Part shown: positions 36,695 through 45,325 of the stretch, one piece after another
How the letters are laid out: each line of letters starts with the position of its first letter
How positions within the stretch are numbered: the stretch's first letter is position 1
DNA from: Pseudomonadota bacterium
Lineage (GTDB): Bacteria; Pseudomonadota; Alphaproteobacteria; Reyranellales; Reyranellaceae
Length of the DNA: 60,631 nt
Reading direction: 5' to 3'
NCBI GenBank assembly: GCA_018240745.1
Contig: JAFEFF010000185.1
Location: 1 to 60,631 of the forward strand
The notes under the pieces: generated by a model
What the model saw: the letters and a program-made list of their open reading frames with translations, nothing else
What the model was told of the DNA's origin: nothing
The model's database searches: none
Position numbers and translations under genes: made by a program

Positions 36695-38392
36695 ATGCTG
36701 AACGCTGAGTACGGGGCGCGTTTCGTCCCCGCCGCGCTGGCGGCCGCGGTCGTCGCCATCATCGGCTACTGGGCGTTCCGCCTCGGCGCCGAGCAGTGGT
36801 TCGCCTACATGGCGGACGACGCCTTCTACTATTTCGTCATCGCCCGCAACCTGGCCCGCGACGGCGCGAGCACCTTCGACGGGCTGGTGCTGACCAACGG
36901 CTACCAGCCGCTCTGGCAGGCTGTGCTCGCCCTGCAAAGCCTGCTGACGCCGTCGTTCGCGCCGGTGGTCTTCATCGAATGCGCGGCGCTGTTCGGCGCC
37001 ACCCTGCTCGCGCTGCGGGAGATCGGCCGCAGCCATCCCTGGATGATGTGCCTGGCCGCGGCGCTCATGGCGGGCCTGTTCTACTACCCGCTGGTGCTGG
37101 ACGGCATGGAATCCGATCTCGTGTTCCTGGCCTCCGCCGCCTTCCTCGCCGCGTTGGGCGCATCCGCGCGCTCGCGCGAGTCCACGGGATGGCTGCTCGC
37201 CGCCACGGCCGTCGCGGTCGTCGGCGCGCGCATCGATGCGGCCTCCTTCGTGGTGCCGGCGCTCGTCATGGCGCCGATTCCGCTGCGCCACAAGCAGCGC
37301 GCCCTCGCCCTGCTCGCCGTTTGCGGCGCGATCTATGCCGGGGTCAACCAGCTCGTGTTCGGCACGCCGCTGCCGGTTTCGGGATTGGCCAAGTCACTCG
37401 GCGGCTTCGGGCTCAACCACGCCTTGCTGCAGCAGGTTGCCGAAGCCTGGACGAGCACCGACGAATCGACACTGCGCCGCTTTCTCGCCTTCGTGCGCGG
37501 CCTGCCCGGCCAGACCGTCTGGATCGCGGGCGTTACGCTCGTCCTCCTCCTCGCCCAACCCGACCGGCGCAGCTTCGCCGGCCGGCTGGCGGCGGCCTTG
37601 CTGCTCGGCTTCGCGCTGTATGCCGGCCGGCTGCTGTTCTTCTCCTCGTGGCGTGTCTGGGAGTGGTACGCCTATCCGATCTTCCTGTTCCTGCTGGTCG
37701 ACGTGCCGATGATCGCCGTGCTGCTCGAGGAGAAGAGCGGCCGGATGCGCCAGGCGGTGGCGGCCCTGGCCGTCGCGGCACTGATCGCGGCCAGCGCCCT
37801 CTACACCTGGCGCGAGGCTCTCCTTGCCGTCGTGGTCCTGACGGCAGCCTGGTTCGTGCCGCTGCGGCCGCGCCTGGCGACCATGCTGCTCGGCCTCGTG
37901 CTGATGGGCGCGGCGGCGATCGCGATGGCGAGGACCCAACCCCGCCCCAACCCGCTGATCGCCCTCTTCTCCAAGCCGGTGGCGGATCAGGTCAGCGCCG
38001 TGACCGATGGCGCCGCGGTGGCGATATCGGACTTTGCCGGCGCCTTCGCCTACTTCTACGACGGCCCGGTCAGCCAGCTCGAAGGGCTGGTCAACGACGT
38101 CGGCTATCTCGACGCGATGCGCAAGCGCCAGCCGATCGAGCCGCTGCTCTGCGCGCGCGGCGTTCGCTTCATCGTCTCGTTCCAGAAGGAGATCGGAGAC
38201 TACAGCTCGTTCGTCTATCGACCGCTGCGGCCGTTCCTCACGACCTTCGACGGCCCGCAGATTACCGTCCGTCGCGAGGATGAAGTCGCCAAGATCGCCG
38301 ATGCGTCGGCATACGGCGTGATCGACCCCGCCTGGCGCGTCTACGCCTGGCGCCTGCGGTCCTGCACAACCCCGATCCCTTCGTCGGGGTGA
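36695..38392 (+). CDS. multi-spanning GT-C-like membrane glycosyltransferase
   Basis: 565 aa with about 11 predicted membrane helices. Between the first and second, MADDAFYYFVIARNLARDG carries the acidic pair that defines the first extracytoplasmic loop of GT-C glycosyltransferases. GYQPLWQ follows. The C-terminal 130 residues are soluble and presumably periplasmic. It would transfer sugar from a polyprenyl-phosphate carrier. A GGAGGG site precedes the ATG. No neighbour defines the pathway. Its end overlaps a terminase-like fragment on the other strand. Confidence 0.75.
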   Translation: MLNAEYGARFVPAALAAAVVAIIGYWAFRLGAEQWFAYMADDAFYYFVIARNLARDGASTFDGLVLTNGYQPLWQAVLALQSLLTPSFAPVVFIECAALFGATLLALREIGRSHPWMMCLAAALMAGLFYYPLVLDGMESDLVFLASAAFLAALGASARSRESTGWLLAATAVAVVGARIDAASFVVPALVMAPIPLRHKQRALALLAVCGAIYAGVNQLVFGTPLPVSGLAKSLGGFGLNHALLQQVAEAWTSTDESTLRRFLAFVRGLPGQTVWIAGVTLVLLLAQPDRRSFAGRLAAALLLGFALYAGRLLFFSSWRVWEWYAYPIFLFLLVDVPMIAVLLEEKSGRMRQAVAALAVAALIAASALYTWREALLAVVVLTAAWFVPLRPRLATMLLGLVLMGAAAIAMARTQPRPNPLIALFSKPVADQVSAVTDGAAVAISDFAGAFAYFYDGPVSQLEGLVNDVGYLDAMRKRQPIEPLLCARGVRFIVSFQKEIGDYSSFVYRPLRPFLTTFDGPQITVRREDEVAKIADASAYGVIDPAWRVYAWRLRSCTTPIPSSG

Positions 38393-38393
38393 A

Positions 38394-38543
38394 CTCGGAT
38401 GCTGGTTCGTTCCGCCGTCGGCCCCCTGCAATCCCTTCGCAAGATGAGGGCGCCGTAGACCTCGGGGAGCGCCTTCGCGAGCAACCACTTGCGCGGATCG
38501 ACCTCGAGCCGGTCCCGCTGTACAGAGCGGTTCCTGTCAACTT
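38394..38543 (-). pseudogene. fossil fragment of a phage terminase small-subunit-like gene
   Basis: Translation of the minus strand between the membrane-protein gene and the STAS gene gives DRLEVDPRKWLLAKALPEVY (core at about 38449-38514). This resembles the C-terminal RLRVD-xRKW-xxSKxxPKKYG segment I associate with phage terminase small subunits. No start codon or N-terminal half is present and the frame continues to a stop at 38341 inside the neighbour. It is read as a decayed prophage remnant, recognised from memory only. Confidence 0.45.
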
Positions 38544-38945
38544 CTAATCTGCCAAACCGGTAACCGGTTCGAACTGCACCGCTTCGTCCAGGAACAGCAC
38601 GCGCAGGGCCTCATCCAGGGTGTTCGTTACGATTGGCGTGGGAAAGCCGCACTCGCGTTGATGCTCGAGGAAGGTCCTGCCGAATTCCTCCAGTTCGGGC
38701 CGAGGCATCACCATTACTCTCTCGTAGCCCAGGCACAGTGGCGGAAGCTGCCCGCGCCGCGCCAACCTGCCGGCGGGCACGGACAAGGCGGTCGTCCCGG
38801 AAAAATCGAGGATCATGTGTACAGGGCCATTGGTTTCGACGAAGCGCAGGGCCATCAAGTCGAACCGATCCAAATCGTCCGCATGGTAAACGCCCGAAAG
38901 CCGCAGATGCAGTACGTTGTGCGCCCGGCTGAAGGCCAGCGTCAT
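38544..38945 (-). CDS. STAS/SpoIIAA-like protein
   Basis: 133 aa. The central VHMILDFSGTTALSVPAGRLA resembles the strand-loop-helix of STAS domains, and NVLHLRLSGVYHADDLDRFD precedes it. The regulatory Ser of anti-sigma antagonists (S in DFSG) is in a plausible place. A role in signalling or stress is possible but unproved. ATG at 38945 matches the domain start; the longer upstream extension is basic and unconserved-looking. Confidence 0.6.
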   Translation of the reverse strand: MTLAFSRAHNVLHLRLSGVYHADDLDRFDLMALRFVETNGPVHMILDFSGTTALSVPAGRLARRGQLPPLCLGYERVMVMPRPELEEFGRTFLEHQRECGFPTPIVTNTLDEALRVLFLDEAVQFEPVTGLAD

Positions 38946-39128
38946 CGTTGCCACTTGACGATCCCCGCCTCTCCTTGATGGCAAGCACGCGGCCGAGTGC
39001 CGTGTCTTCCACCATGCTCGCAAGACTGTGACAACTCGAGGTTTCGGGTGCAACTCCGGTTGCGAGAGCCTAGCTCGCAGAACAAGCGCTGGCCGTATCC
39101 GATGGAGCAGGCGTGACGGGCGTCCCCG

Positions 39129-39932
39129 TCAGTGCAGTGGCGATGCCTGTGCTCCAGAGCTCGATGCACTCGATGGCGAGCCGCTGTGAAAGGTCGGCGT
39201 GGGCTCGACGGCACGAAAATCGAAGGTGATGCCGAGGTATTCCCAAAGCGATGCCGCAGAGAGCTGCAGATCGCTGACATTCGGCAGCCATTCATCCCAG
39301 ACCGGGCGGCTGGCCAGGCGCGGTGCGAAGTCGGTCGGAAAGGCATATGCGTCGAGCCGCGCTCGCCGCGCCAGGTTCAACGCTCGCTTCATGTGATACG
39401 CCGAGGTCACCAGGGCGACCGGCTGGTCGCCGACGATTTCCCTGACGTTGGCGATGTTCTCGGCGGTGTTCCTCGAGGCATCCTCCGTCGTGATCGAGTC
39501 GGCCGGAACCCCGACCAGGACGAGCAGGCGCTTCATGTCCTCGGCTTCGGGCCTGGCCGCGGCCGGGTCGGCCGCCAGATCTCCCCCCGAAACGATGATC
39601 CTCGGCGCGACGCCTCGCTTGTAGAGGTGTGCGGCGTGCAGGATCCTGAGGTCGTTCCAGCCCCCTCCGAGAACGACGATGGCCGGGTAGCAGCACGGCG
39701 CGGCCTGCGCCGCCTCCTCCCTGGCGTAACGCTCGAGCGGCGCGACCAATGTCCGACTGACGAGGGGCACCGAGAGGATCAGCGTCTCGAATGCCGAGAG
39801 CAGGGCGAGAGCCAGACCGAGGCGCCGCAGACCGACGAACGCCAGCACCGCGCCGACCGTAAAGCCAAGCGCCATTGATGCCGGCGGCAGCACGAGGTGC
39901 GACAGGAACTTCAGGATCACGAAGCCATTCAC
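39129..39932 (-). CDS. YdcF/ElyC-like DUF218 membrane protein
   Basis: 267 aa. Two N-terminal membrane segments lie near residues 5-25 and 30-55, then the DUF218 domain with AIVVLGGGWND, RIIVSGGDLAAD, SRNTAENI and VTSAYHMKRAL, whose Asp/Glu and His residues form the family pocket. Relatives act in envelope polysaccharide or peptidoglycan precursor homeostasis. The GTG start at 39932 has GGAGG seven bases upstream. The last 25 residues are Ser/Pro-rich and unconserved. Confidence 0.85.
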   Translation of the reverse strand: MNGFVILKFLSHLVLPPASMALGFTVGAVLAFVGLRRLGLALALLSAFETLILSVPLVSRTLVAPLERYAREEAAQAAPCCYPAIVVLGGGWNDLRILHAAHLYKRGVAPRIIVSGGDLAADPAAARPEAEDMKRLLVLVGVPADSITTEDASRNTAENIANVREIVGDQPVALVTSAYHMKRALNLARRARLDAYAFPTDFAPRLASRPVWDEWLPNVSDLQLSAASLWEYLGITFDFRAVEPTPTFHSGSPSSASSSGAQASPLH

Positions 39933-40026
39933 CTCTGATCCTCCGCCGCACCCTTCTCTGGCCTGAGCGTGCGAAGCCGGGTATCCGTGACCGCCATGTC
40001 TGCTTATTCTACCGCAAATCTGCGCC

Positions 40027-40176
40027 CTACCGGGGCGCGGCGGCCACATTCGGAGAGCGTACGTGGTAGGACAGGCTGAGGCTGTCGCCCCAGGCGAGCG
40101 AGTAGAACTGCCAGAGCGCCAGTGCGATCAGCACGACGAGCGCGAGCAGGACCAGGGCAAAGGACTTGTTTTCCAC
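40027..40176 (-). CDS. small single-span membrane protein
   Basis: 49 aa. Residues 6-24 (FALVLLALVVLIALALWQF) form one strong membrane helix, and the tail is polar and probably periplasmic. GTG start with GAGAA upstream. It lies just upstream of the YdcF-like gene in the same orientation, so it may be co-transcribed. Family not recognised. Confidence 0.45.
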   Translation of the reverse strand: MENKSFALVLLALVVLIALALWQFYSLAWGDSLSLSYHVRSPNVAAAPR

Positions 40177-40312
40177 GACGTTCTCGAGGGAAGCCGTTGC
40201 GTTTCGTCGCCCGACAACGCACAGGTCGCAGGAAGGTCGCACAGGCGATATGGCCGATACAACTTTCGACTCGTCTGTATCTCGCACGACTTCCGCGTAA
40301 CCCGGTGAGGTC

Positions 40313-40774
40313 ATGAAGCCCCCCACCAACCGGCCGCTTCTCATCCGGCCCGTCGTCGATACCGATTTCGAGCAATGGCTGCCGCTGTGGACCGGCTACA
40401 ACACGTTCTACGAGCGCACCCTGCCCGAGGAGATCACGCGCAGGACCTGGGCGCGGTTCCTGGATCCCGGCGAGCCGCTGCATGCGCTGGTTGCCGAGCA
40501 GAATGGCGCGCTGCTGGGCCTGGTGCACTACCTCTTCCATCGCGCCACGGCGACGGTCGAGGACGCGTGCTACCTCGCCGACCTGTTCACCAGCCGGCAG
40601 GCGCGCGGCAAGGGCGTCGGACGGCTGCTGATCGAGGCGGTGTACGAAGCCGGACGCGCCGCCGGCTGCAGCCGCGTCTACTGGCAGACGCACGAGACCA
40701 ACGCGGTGGCGCAGGTGCTGTACAACGAGGTCGCCGACCGCTCCGGCTTCATCGTCTACCGCAAGCAGCTCTGA
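40313..40774 (+). CDS. GNAT family N-acetyltransferase
   Basis: 153 aa. The acetyl-CoA pyrophosphate loop [17 protein letters not shown] lies near residue 95, and LADLF ahead of it forms strand beta4. Aromatic residues in [15 protein letters not shown] line the acceptor site. Substrate unknown. It ends two bases before thiE, suggesting co-transcription, though no thiamine-related acetyltransferase role is known for this type. Confidence 0.88.
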   Translation: MKPPTNRPLLIRPVVDTDFEQWLPLWTGYNTFYERTLPEEITRRTWARFLDPGEPLHALVAEQNGALLGLVHYLFHRATATVEDACYLADLFTSRQARGKGVGRLLIEAVYEAGRAAGCSRVYWQTHETNAVAQVLYNEVADRSGFIVYRKQL

Positions 40775-40776
40775 CG

Positions 40777-41412
40777 ATGACCGACTGCCGGCTTTACCTG
40801 ATCTCGCCCGAACGCATCGAGCATCCCTCGATTTTCGCGGCGGAGCTGCGCGCGGCGCTCGATGGCGGCGATGTCGCGGCGTTCCAGCTCCGGCTGAAGG
40901 ATGTCGACGATGACGCGATCGCACGCACCGCTGACACGCTGCGGCCGGTGTGCCAGCAGCGCGACGTCGCCTTCATCCTGAACGACCGGCCCGATCTCGC
41001 GGTGAAGCTCGATTGCGACGGCGTGCATGTCGGCCAGGGCGACCTGCCCTGTCGCGAGGCGCGGCGCATCGTCGGCCCCGATCGCCAGGTCGGCGTCACC
41101 TGCAAGGCGTCGCGCCACCTGGCGATGGAAGCGGCGGAGGCCGGCGCCGACTACGTGGCGTTCGGCGCGTTCTTCACCTCGACCACCAAGACCGTCACCA
41201 CTCCGGCAAGCCTCGAGATCCTCGAATGGTGGAGTGGGCTGATGGAGGTGCCGTGCGTGGCGATCGGCGGCATCACCGTCGACAACTGCCGGCCGGTGAT
41301 CGCGGCGGGCGCCGACTTCCTCGCCGTCGCCGGCGGCGTGTGGAACTACAGGGACGGTCCCGGGGCGGCGGTGCGGGCGTTCAACGCGGTGTTCGCGGAA
41401 CCATCGCGTTAG
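40777..41412 (+). CDS. thiE: thiamine phosphate synthase
   Basis: 211 aa, TIM barrel. FQLRLKD near residue 35, [20 protein letters not shown] near 68, [11 protein letters not shown] near 130 and AIGGITVDN near 163 match the pyrophosphate and thiazole sites. It joins HMP-PP and thiazole phosphate in thiamine synthesis. Its stop overlaps the stop of epmA, which converges from the other strand. No TPP riboswitch is seen upstream. Confidence 0.93.
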   Translation: MTDCRLYLISPERIEHPSIFAAELRAALDGGDVAAFQLRLKDVDDDAIARTADTLRPVCQQRDVAFILNDRPDLAVKLDCDGVHVGQGDLPCREARRIVGPDRQVGVTCKASRHLAMEAAEAGADYVAFGAFFTSTTKTVTTPASLEILEWWSGLMEVPCVAIGGITVDNCRPVIAAGADFLAVAGGVWNYRDGPGAAVRAFNAVFAEPSR

Positions 41413-42404
41413 CGTACAGGCAGCCAGAGCACGTCCTCGATGTGCGGCGCGCCGCTCGCCAGCATGACCAGGCGATCGAAGCCGAGCGCGATGCCGGCGC
41501 AATCCGGCAGGCCGTGCTCGAGCGCGGCGAGGAAGTCCTCGTCGACCGGCCAGCGCACGCCGTAGAGCCGTTCCTTCTCGTCCATGTCGGCCGCGAGCCG
41601 CGCCCGCTGGATCGCCGGATCGGTCAGCTCGCCGAAGGCGTTGGCGAGCTCGACGCCGCAGGCATAGAGCTCGAAGCGCTCGGCGACCCGCGGATCGCCC
41701 GGCTTGGCGCGGGCAAGCGCCGCCATGTGGATCGGATACTCGCACAGGATGGTTGCGCGGCCGACGCCGAGCTGCGGCTCGATGCGGTCGAACATGATGC
41801 GGAAGAAGACGTCGTCCCACGAATCGCCCGCATGCATCGCCACGCCGGATGCCTGCGAGAGCTTCATCGCATCACCGATGGTCGCGAACAGGTCGACGCC
41901 GGCATGCCGCTCGAACGCATCGGCCACCGTCAGCCGCTCGGGCGGCGACGCCGGATCGCAGGCCTTGTCCTGCCAGCGCAGCTCCGTCGCGCCGGTCAGC
42001 GCCAGCAACGCGGCGCAATCGTTCATGATCGTCTCGTAGCCGGCGCGGGCGCGGTACCATTCCAGCATCGTGAACTCGGGATGATGCAGCGCCGAGCCCT
42101 CGCCGTTGCGGAACACGCGCGCGAACTGGTAGAGCCGGGGCACGCCGCCGGCCAGCAGCTTCTTCATCGCGAACTCGGGCGAGCTGTGCAGCCAGCGGAT
42201 GCGGCCCTTGCCGTCGGGCGTCTTCCATTCGGTAGCGAAGCCCGCGAGATGCACCTCGGCGCCCGGCGCCACCTGCAGGATCGGCGTCTCGACCTCGACG
42301 AAGCCCTGCTCGGCGAACCAGCCGCGCATCGCGGCGCGGATCAGTTCCCGCGCCTGCAGGTGCGGCAGGCGACGGGCCAGCTTGTCGGGACGCCACTCGG
42401 TCAT
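41409..42404 (-). CDS. epmA: elongation factor P lysyltransferase EpmA (PoxA/GenX)
   Basis: 331 aa, a class II lysyl-tRNA synthetase-like domain without the anticodon-binding part. Motif 2 (FARVFRNGE) is near residue 98, motif 3 ([12 protein letters not shown]) near 308, with [11 protein letters not shown] and [17 protein letters not shown] between them. It attaches lysine to EF-P; efp itself lies 600 bases away. ATG at 42404 was chosen over an in-frame upstream ATG at 42419. EpmB, needed for beta-lysine, is not in the window. Confidence 0.95.
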   Translation of the reverse strand: MTEWRPDKLARRLPHLQARELIRAAMRGWFAEQGFVEVETPILQVAPGAEVHLAGFATEWKTPDGKGRIRWLHSSPEFAMKKLLAGGVPRLYQFARVFRNGEGSALHHPEFTMLEWYRARAGYETIMNDCAALLALTGATELRWQDKACDPASPPERLTVADAFERHAGVDLFATIGDAMKLSQASGVAMHAGDSWDDVFFRIMFDRIEPQLGVGRATILCEYPIHMAALARAKPGDPRVAERFELYACGVELANAFGELTDPAIQRARLAADMDEKERLYGVRWPVDEDFLAALEHGLPDCAGIALGFDRLVMLASGAPHIEDVLWLPVR

Positions 42405-42448
42405 GCCGGACCATCGCATGCGGCGTTCGGTCCGTGTAGGGTGCCGGC

Positions 42449-42802
42449 GTGACGCCCGAACAGATCGACAGGTTCTGCGCCAGCCTGCCCGCCGCCACGC
42501 GCCTGGTGCAGTGGGAGGGTGTCGCCGTGTTCAAGGTCGGCGGCAAGATGTTCTGCCTGATCGCGCCCAAGGACCATTCGGTCGGGCGCATCTCCTTCAA
42601 GTCGGCGCCCGAGCACTATGAGGCGCTGAGCCGTTCGCCCGGCTTCCGGCCGGCGCCCTACCTCGCGCGCGCCAAGTGGGTGTCGGTCGACGATCCGGCA
42701 TCGCTGAGCGATGCCGAGATGAAGGCCTATCTCCGGCGCGCACACGCGGTCATCGCCGCGGCGCTGCCGAAGAAGAAGCAGAAGGAGCTGCGCCTGCAAT
42801 GA
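42449..42802 (+). CDS. MmcQ/YjbR family protein
   Basis: 117 aa. The family layout is clear: EQIDRFCASLPAATRLVQWE, a strand pair around FKVGGKMFCLI, SFKSAPEHYEAL, and W in AKWVSVDDPASL. Members have a CyaY-like fold and bind DNA in some cases; function unknown. GTG start 45 bases beyond the divergent epmA start. The lysine-rich end (KKKQKELRL) is compatible with nucleic-acid binding. Confidence 0.85.
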   Translation: MTPEQIDRFCASLPAATRLVQWEGVAVFKVGGKMFCLIAPKDHSVGRISFKSAPEHYEALSRSPGFRPAPYLARAKWVSVDDPASLSDAEMKAYLRRAHAVIAAALPKKKQKELRLQ

Positions 42803-42891
42803 GCTAGGGCGCCAGGCCGCGCCTACGGAGGCTAGGCCGGGTGCGGGCCAATCTTGGAGCCGGAGTCCCTGCCATAAGCCGGGAGCGCACA

Positions 42892-42913
42892 AACCCCGCC
42901 AAGTTGCGGGGTT
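42892..42913. terminator. hairpin AACCCCGC/GCGGGGTT upstream of efp
   Basis: An 8-bp perfect stem with a six-base loop lies in the 200-base gap before efp. No T-run follows on the plus strand, so it is a weak terminator for the MmcQ gene or an RNA element in the efp leader. Confidence 0.45.
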
Positions 42914-43000
42914 CCCCAGCCTTTGATACAAGCCCGCGCCGGCCTCGCCCCGACCTGGGAACGAGGCCGAATTCCATTTCATCGACCGAGCGGTAACCCT

Positions 43001-43570
43001 ATGAAAGTGCCCGTCAATTCCATCCGCGCCGGCAACGTCATCGAATACAACGGCAAGCTCTGGGTCGCCTCCAAGGTCCAGCACATCACCCCCGGCAAGG
43101 GCGGTGCGTTCGTGGCGATCGAGGCCAAGGCGCTGCGCGAAGGCAACAAGCTGCAGGAGCGTTTCCGCTCGGGCGAGATGATCGAGCAGGCCCACATCGA
43201 GGAGCGCGAGGCCACCTTCCTGTTCAAGGACGACAACGGCTACACGTTCATGGACAAGGAGAACTACGAGCAGCTGACCATCGGCAGCGACGTGCTCGAT
43301 CCCGACCAGGCGCGCTGGCTGCAGGACGGCATGGAAGTGAACGTGTCGCTGCACGAGGGCACGGCGGTGGGCGTCGAGCTGCCGAAGTCGGTGACCCTTG
43401 CGGTAGTCGAGGCCGATGCGGTGGTGAAGGGCCAGACCGCTTCTTCCTCCTACAAGCCGGCCGTGGTCGAAGGCGGCATCCGCGTGATGGTGCCGCCGCA
43501 CATCGCTGTCGGCACCAAGCTGGTGATCAACACCGCCGACGGGACCTACATGGAACGCGCCAAGGACTAA
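43001..43570 (+). CDS. efp: translation elongation factor P
   Basis: 189 aa. The modifiable lysine is Lys33 in HITPGKGGAF, the site that EpmA beta-lysylates in other bacteria. Three beta-barrel domains follow (ending VINTADGTYMERAKD). EF-P rescues ribosomes stalled at polyproline, relevant here because TolA and others are Pro-rich. The start at 43001 fits the invariant N terminus; upstream codons are leader. Adjacent epmA is on the other strand. Confidence 0.97.
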   Translation: MKVPVNSIRAGNVIEYNGKLWVASKVQHITPGKGGAFVAIEAKALREGNKLQERFRSGEMIEQAHIEEREATFLFKDDNGYTFMDKENYEQLTIGSDVLDPDQARWLQDGMEVNVSLHEGTAVGVELPKSVTLAVVEADAVVKGQTASSSYKPAVVEGGIRVMVPPHIAVGTKLVINTADGTYMERAKD

Positions 43571-43581
43571 GGCTTTCATTT

Positions 43582-43673
43582 TTCCTCTCCCCCGCCAGGG
43601 GGAGAGGCTAGGTGAGGGTACGAATCGACGTGCGCTGCCCCTCACCCGCCCTCTCCCCTGGCGGGGGAGAGGA
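43582..43673. repeat. inverted repeat of CTCTCCCCCGCC-type arms
   Basis: CCTCTCCCCCGCCAGGGGGA near 43585 and CCCTCTCCCCTGGCGGGGGA near 43650 are near-complementary across 40 bases. The spacer carries a shorter repeat (GGTGAGGG/CCCCTCAC). It lies between efp and the phosphatase gene. This GGGGAGAGG-type hairpin is widely seen between genes in alphaproteobacteria. Confidence 0.8.
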
Positions 43674-43692
43674 GGTCAGAAAAGGAATAGAA

Positions 43693-44589
43693 ATGGCGCT
43701 GCCTCCCCGAGACAAACCCGTCGCCCGCGTAGGCCGTGCCCCGATGACGATCGGCCGCGAGCGCTCCGGCCCGCCCGAGCGCAGGTCGCTGGCGCCGCGC
43801 TCCGCGACGATCACCGTCATGATCCGTGCCGCCTTCGCTGCGGCGAAATCGCTGAAGCGCGACTTCGGCGAGGTCGAGCATCTGCAGGTCTCGGAGAAGG
43901 GTCCGGGCGATTTCGTGAGCCGCGCCGACATCCAGGCCGAGCGTACGCTGCGCGCCGAGCTGGCGCGCACCCGGCCCGAGTACGGCTTCCTCGGTGAGGA
44001 AGGCGGCGAGACCAAGGGCGACGGCCGCAACCGCTGGATCGCCGATCCGCTCGACGGCACCACGAATTTCCTGCACGGCGTGCCGCACTTCGCGATCTCG
44101 CTCGCGCTCGAGCGCGACGGCGAGGTGATCGCCGGCGTAATCTACCAGCCGATCTCCGACGAGCTGTTCTGGGCCGAGAAGGGCAACGGCGCCTTCATCG
44201 ACACGCCCAACGCCCGCTCGCGCCGGCTGCGCGTCTCGGGGCGGAAGGATCCGGCACGCGCTCTGGTCGCCACCGGCATCCCGCACATGGGCCGGGGCGA
44301 CCATCCGGCCTATGTCAAGAAGCTCGAGGCGGTGATGGGCAGGACCGCGGGCGTGCGCCGCTGGGGCGCCGCTGCGCTCGACCTCGCCTTCGTCGCCGCC
44401 GGCCGCTACGACGCGTTCTTCGAGTTCGGTCTTTCGCCGTGGGACGTTGCCGCCGGCATCCTGATGGTGCGCGAGGCGGGCGGTCTGGTGAACGAGGTTC
44501 CCGGCGGCCCCTATGCACTCGGCACTTCGAGCAGCATCCTCGCCACCAACGCCAACCTGCGCGACACGATGGTCGAGATCCTAGCGTAG
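43693..44589 (+). CDS. inositol monophosphatase family protein
   Basis: 298 aa. GEEGGETKG near residue 131, the metal-binding DPLDGTTNFLHGVPHF near 145 and the second motif SPWDVAAGILMVREAGG near 255 are all intact. Members hydrolyse inositol-1-phosphate or, in the SuhB line, also bind RNA polymerase/antitermination factors. The N-terminal 45 residues (basic, Arg/Pro-rich) are longer than usual and the start could be at a later ATG. AAAGGA precedes the chosen ATG. Confidence 0.9.
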   Translation: MALPPRDKPVARVGRAPMTIGRERSGPPERRSLAPRSATITVMIRAAFAAAKSLKRDFGEVEHLQVSEKGPGDFVSRADIQAERTLRAELARTRPEYGFLGEEGGETKGDGRNRWIADPLDGTTNFLHGVPHFAISLALERDGEVIAGVIYQPISDELFWAEKGNGAFIDTPNARSRRLRVSGRKDPARALVATGIPHMGRGDHPAYVKKLEAVMGRTAGVRRWGAAALDLAFVAAGRYDAFFEFGLSPWDVAAGILMVREAGGLVNEVPGGPYALGTSSSILATNANLRDTMVEILA

Positions 44590-44594
44590 CTCGC

Positions 44595-45233
44595 ATGGAT
44601 GACCTGGTCCTCACCACCTTCGACTGGGTTCCCGAGTTGCCGCGGGGCTTCGTCCGTGACCTCCGTGTGCGCTGGGCCCTGGAAGAGGCAGGGTTGCCCT
44701 ATCGCGTCGAAAGCACGCCCTTTCGCGGCCGGGATGCCCGCCATTTCGCGCACCAGCCCTTCGGCCAGGTGCCGTGGCTGACCGACGGCGATCTCTCGAT
44801 CTTCGAGAGCGGCGCGATCCTGCTTCATCTCGGCAATCGCAGCGACGTCTTGATGCCGACCGATGCGCGCGGTCGCAGCGAGACTTTGGAATGGCTGTTC
44901 GCGGCGCTCAATTCGGTCGAGATGGCGAGCCTGCCGTGGTCGCTGCTGAAGTTCTCCGGCGATACCGGCGATACGCCTGCCTGGAAGTTCTTGGACGACT
45001 TCCTCAGGATCCGGCTGCGGCATCTCGAACCGGTGCTGGCCGGACGCGAATGGCTGACCGGCTCGTTCTCGATCGCCGACATTGTCATGGCCGACGTCCT
45101 GCGCCCGGTCGACCGGTTCGACGGGCTGGCCGCAAGTCCTGCCTGTCGCGACTACATGGTCCGCGCCACGGCCCGCCCGGCCTTCGCGAAGGCCTACGCC
45201 GACCAGATGGCACATTTCGCTGCGGCCGACTGA
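44595..45233 (+). CDS. glutathione S-transferase family protein
   Basis: 212 aa. Thioredoxin-like N-terminal domain with the glutathione-contacting VPWLTDGDLSIFESGAIL near residue 63, and a helical C-terminal domain (TGSFSIADIVMADVL near residue 157, the N-capping box). The segment WVPELPRGFVRDLRVRWALE at the N terminus is atypical for the catalytic Ser/Cys, so the active residue is uncertain. Six bases downstream of the phosphatase gene. Confidence 0.9.
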   Translation: MDDLVLTTFDWVPELPRGFVRDLRVRWALEEAGLPYRVESTPFRGRDARHFAHQPFGQVPWLTDGDLSIFESGAILLHLGNRSDVLMPTDARGRSETLEWLFAALNSVEMASLPWSLLKFSGDTGDTPAWKFLDDFLRIRLRHLEPVLAGREWLTGSFSIADIVMADVLRPVDRFDGLAASPACRDYMVRATARPAFAKAYADQMAHFAAAD

Positions 45234-45237
45234 CTCA

Positions 45238-45318
45238 TTGGACCGCGGGCTTCCGCTCATGAGCGCGCAGAATGCGCGCGGTCCAAAAGGCCACGAGCGC
45301 CACGGAGTGGCGCGGTCC
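45238..45318. repeat. composite palindromes (TTGGACCGCG/CGCGGTCCAA and GCGCCAC/GTGGCGC)
   Basis: Two adjacent inverted repeats in the gap between the convergent GST and M20 genes. The second is a member of the GCGCCAC family seen at 971, 8583 and 33551. Both share a GGTCC flank, suggesting a composite unit. Confidence 0.65.
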
Positions 45319-45325
45319 CAGCGAT

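Noticed and set aside
40177..40776. TPP riboswitch ahead of thiE
   Set aside because: The thiE start is two bases after the acetyltransferase stop and no THI-box-like sequence is seen upstream of either gene.
42803..43000. Possible riboswitch ahead of efp
   Set aside because: Only one simple 8-bp hairpin is visible; no known riboswitch core, and efp is not usually riboswitch-controlled.
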